Shown in pieces: positions 63,847-64,000 of a DNA stretch of 64,000 nt; position 1 is the first letter of the stretch; the number at the start of each line of letters is the position of its first letter. Source of the DNA: UKL13-2 sp043773745. Lineage in GTDB: Bacteria; Pseudomonadota; Gammaproteobacteria; Burkholderiales; Usitatibacteraceae. Under the pieces are notes generated by a model, which made no database searches, was not told the origin of the DNA, and worked only from the letters and a program-made list of their open reading frames with translations. Position numbers and translations under genes: made by a program. The DNA is taken from positions 1-64,000 of the forward strand of contig JAYVEV010000043.1 in NCBI GenBank assembly GCA_043773745.1, in the 5' to 3' direction.

Positions 63847-64000
63847 TTACTTTTTAAGTGCGGCCCGCGCAGTATCCAGCGCCGTGCAAATTTCGGTCAC
63901 CCCATCAATAAATCGCGGACCTTGGCGCAGTATTGAATCAGCATCAATGCTATAAATCCGGTTTTCTCCTACAGCAGTGATGCCTTCATAGCCCTGTAAT
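63847..64000 (-). CDS. Cobalamin-binding (BtuF-like) periplasmic protein, C-terminal part
   Basis: The end of a gene that begins beyond the window. The last 50 codons read GYEGITAVGENRIYSIDADS, then ILRQGPRFIDGVTEICTALD and a Lys-rich end before a TAA at 63847-63849. The pattern (a variable-loop strand, then RxGPR and a final helix) is that of class III periplasmic binding proteins such as BtuF that deliver cobalamin or siderophores to an ABC transporter. A stem (GCGGTTG/CAACCGC, 63804-63823) lies just downstream but lacks a T-tract. Confidence 0.7.
   Translation of the reverse strand, partial: LQGYEGITAVGENRIYSIDADSILRQGPRFIDGVTEICTALDTARAALKK

Noticed and set aside
1..64000. tRNA, rRNA, prophage, CRISPR and insertion-sequence genes
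   Set aside because: Reading both strands showed no tRNA-like T-arm and acceptor pairs, rRNA stretches, regularly spaced repeats or transposase motifs; short tRNAs could still be missed by eye.

Overview
The window reads as a chromosomal segment of a betaproteobacterium (Burkholderiales/Nitrosomonadales type, moderate GC by eye). The basis is gene order: hisS-yfgM-bamB-der-hfq-hflX-hflK-hflC-DUF2065-hisZ-purA on the minus strand and ndk-rlmN-pilF-rodZ-ispG further along are the two halves of a housekeeping block that is normally continuous in this class. serS-rarA and accA-tilS fit the same lineage. I saw no rRNA, tRNA, CRISPR array, transposase or integrase, and I cannot name a genus.

Layout. 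1-3 kb: serS and rarA (minus). 3-5 kb: a bacterial RIO-type kinase and a creatininase-family amidohydrolase (plus). 5-7.7 kb: an mlaE-mlaF-mlaD lipid-transport operon ending in a strong hairpin. 8.1-10.9 kb: a large secreted FG-GAP protein flanked by a 35-bp direct repeat that corresponds to the 3' end of the PH-domain gene beside it. 11.6-15.7 kb: an asparagine-synthase-like amidotransferase and two glycosyltransferases in one tight operon. 15.8-21 kb: a secreted VPS10/BNR propeller protein with a LolA-like partner, and an exported MetX-like alpha/beta hydrolase. 21-24.8 kb: a 1267-residue protein with three glycosyltransferase domains and a coiled coil. 25-26.8 kb: three small unrelated minus-strand genes separated by attC-like imperfect inverted repeats, probably fossil integron cassettes. 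26.9-39.8 kb: an EamA transporter and then the first half of the housekeeping block.

39.8-50 kb interrupts that block. It holds a bufferin-type small periplasmic protein and a DoxX protein (plus), an acetyl-CoA hydrolase/transferase, an Xaa-Pro aminopeptidase, a second FG-GAP protein that carries a subtilase and BACON-like C-terminus, and a glycine-zipper membrane protein. 50-57.6 kb resumes with ispG to ndk, a DUF3224 exported protein, tilS and accA. 57.7-63.4 kb is on the plus strand: a PduO-type cobalamin adenosyltransferase, an ECF sigma factor with its RskA-like anti-sigma factor, and an HDAC-family deacetylase whose stop overlaps the start of a Pat-type protein acetyltransferase. The end holds an internally deleted 1-Cys peroxiredoxin pseudogene and the C-terminus of a BtuF-like binding protein.

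Themes. There is much envelope and secretion biology: Mla, BamB, LolA-like, RodZ, PilF, two paralogous FG-GAP proteins and VPS10. There is also a compact acetylation/deacetylation pair and signs of past rearrangement: a duplicated gene end, cassette remnants, a split housekeeping block and a decayed peroxiredoxin.
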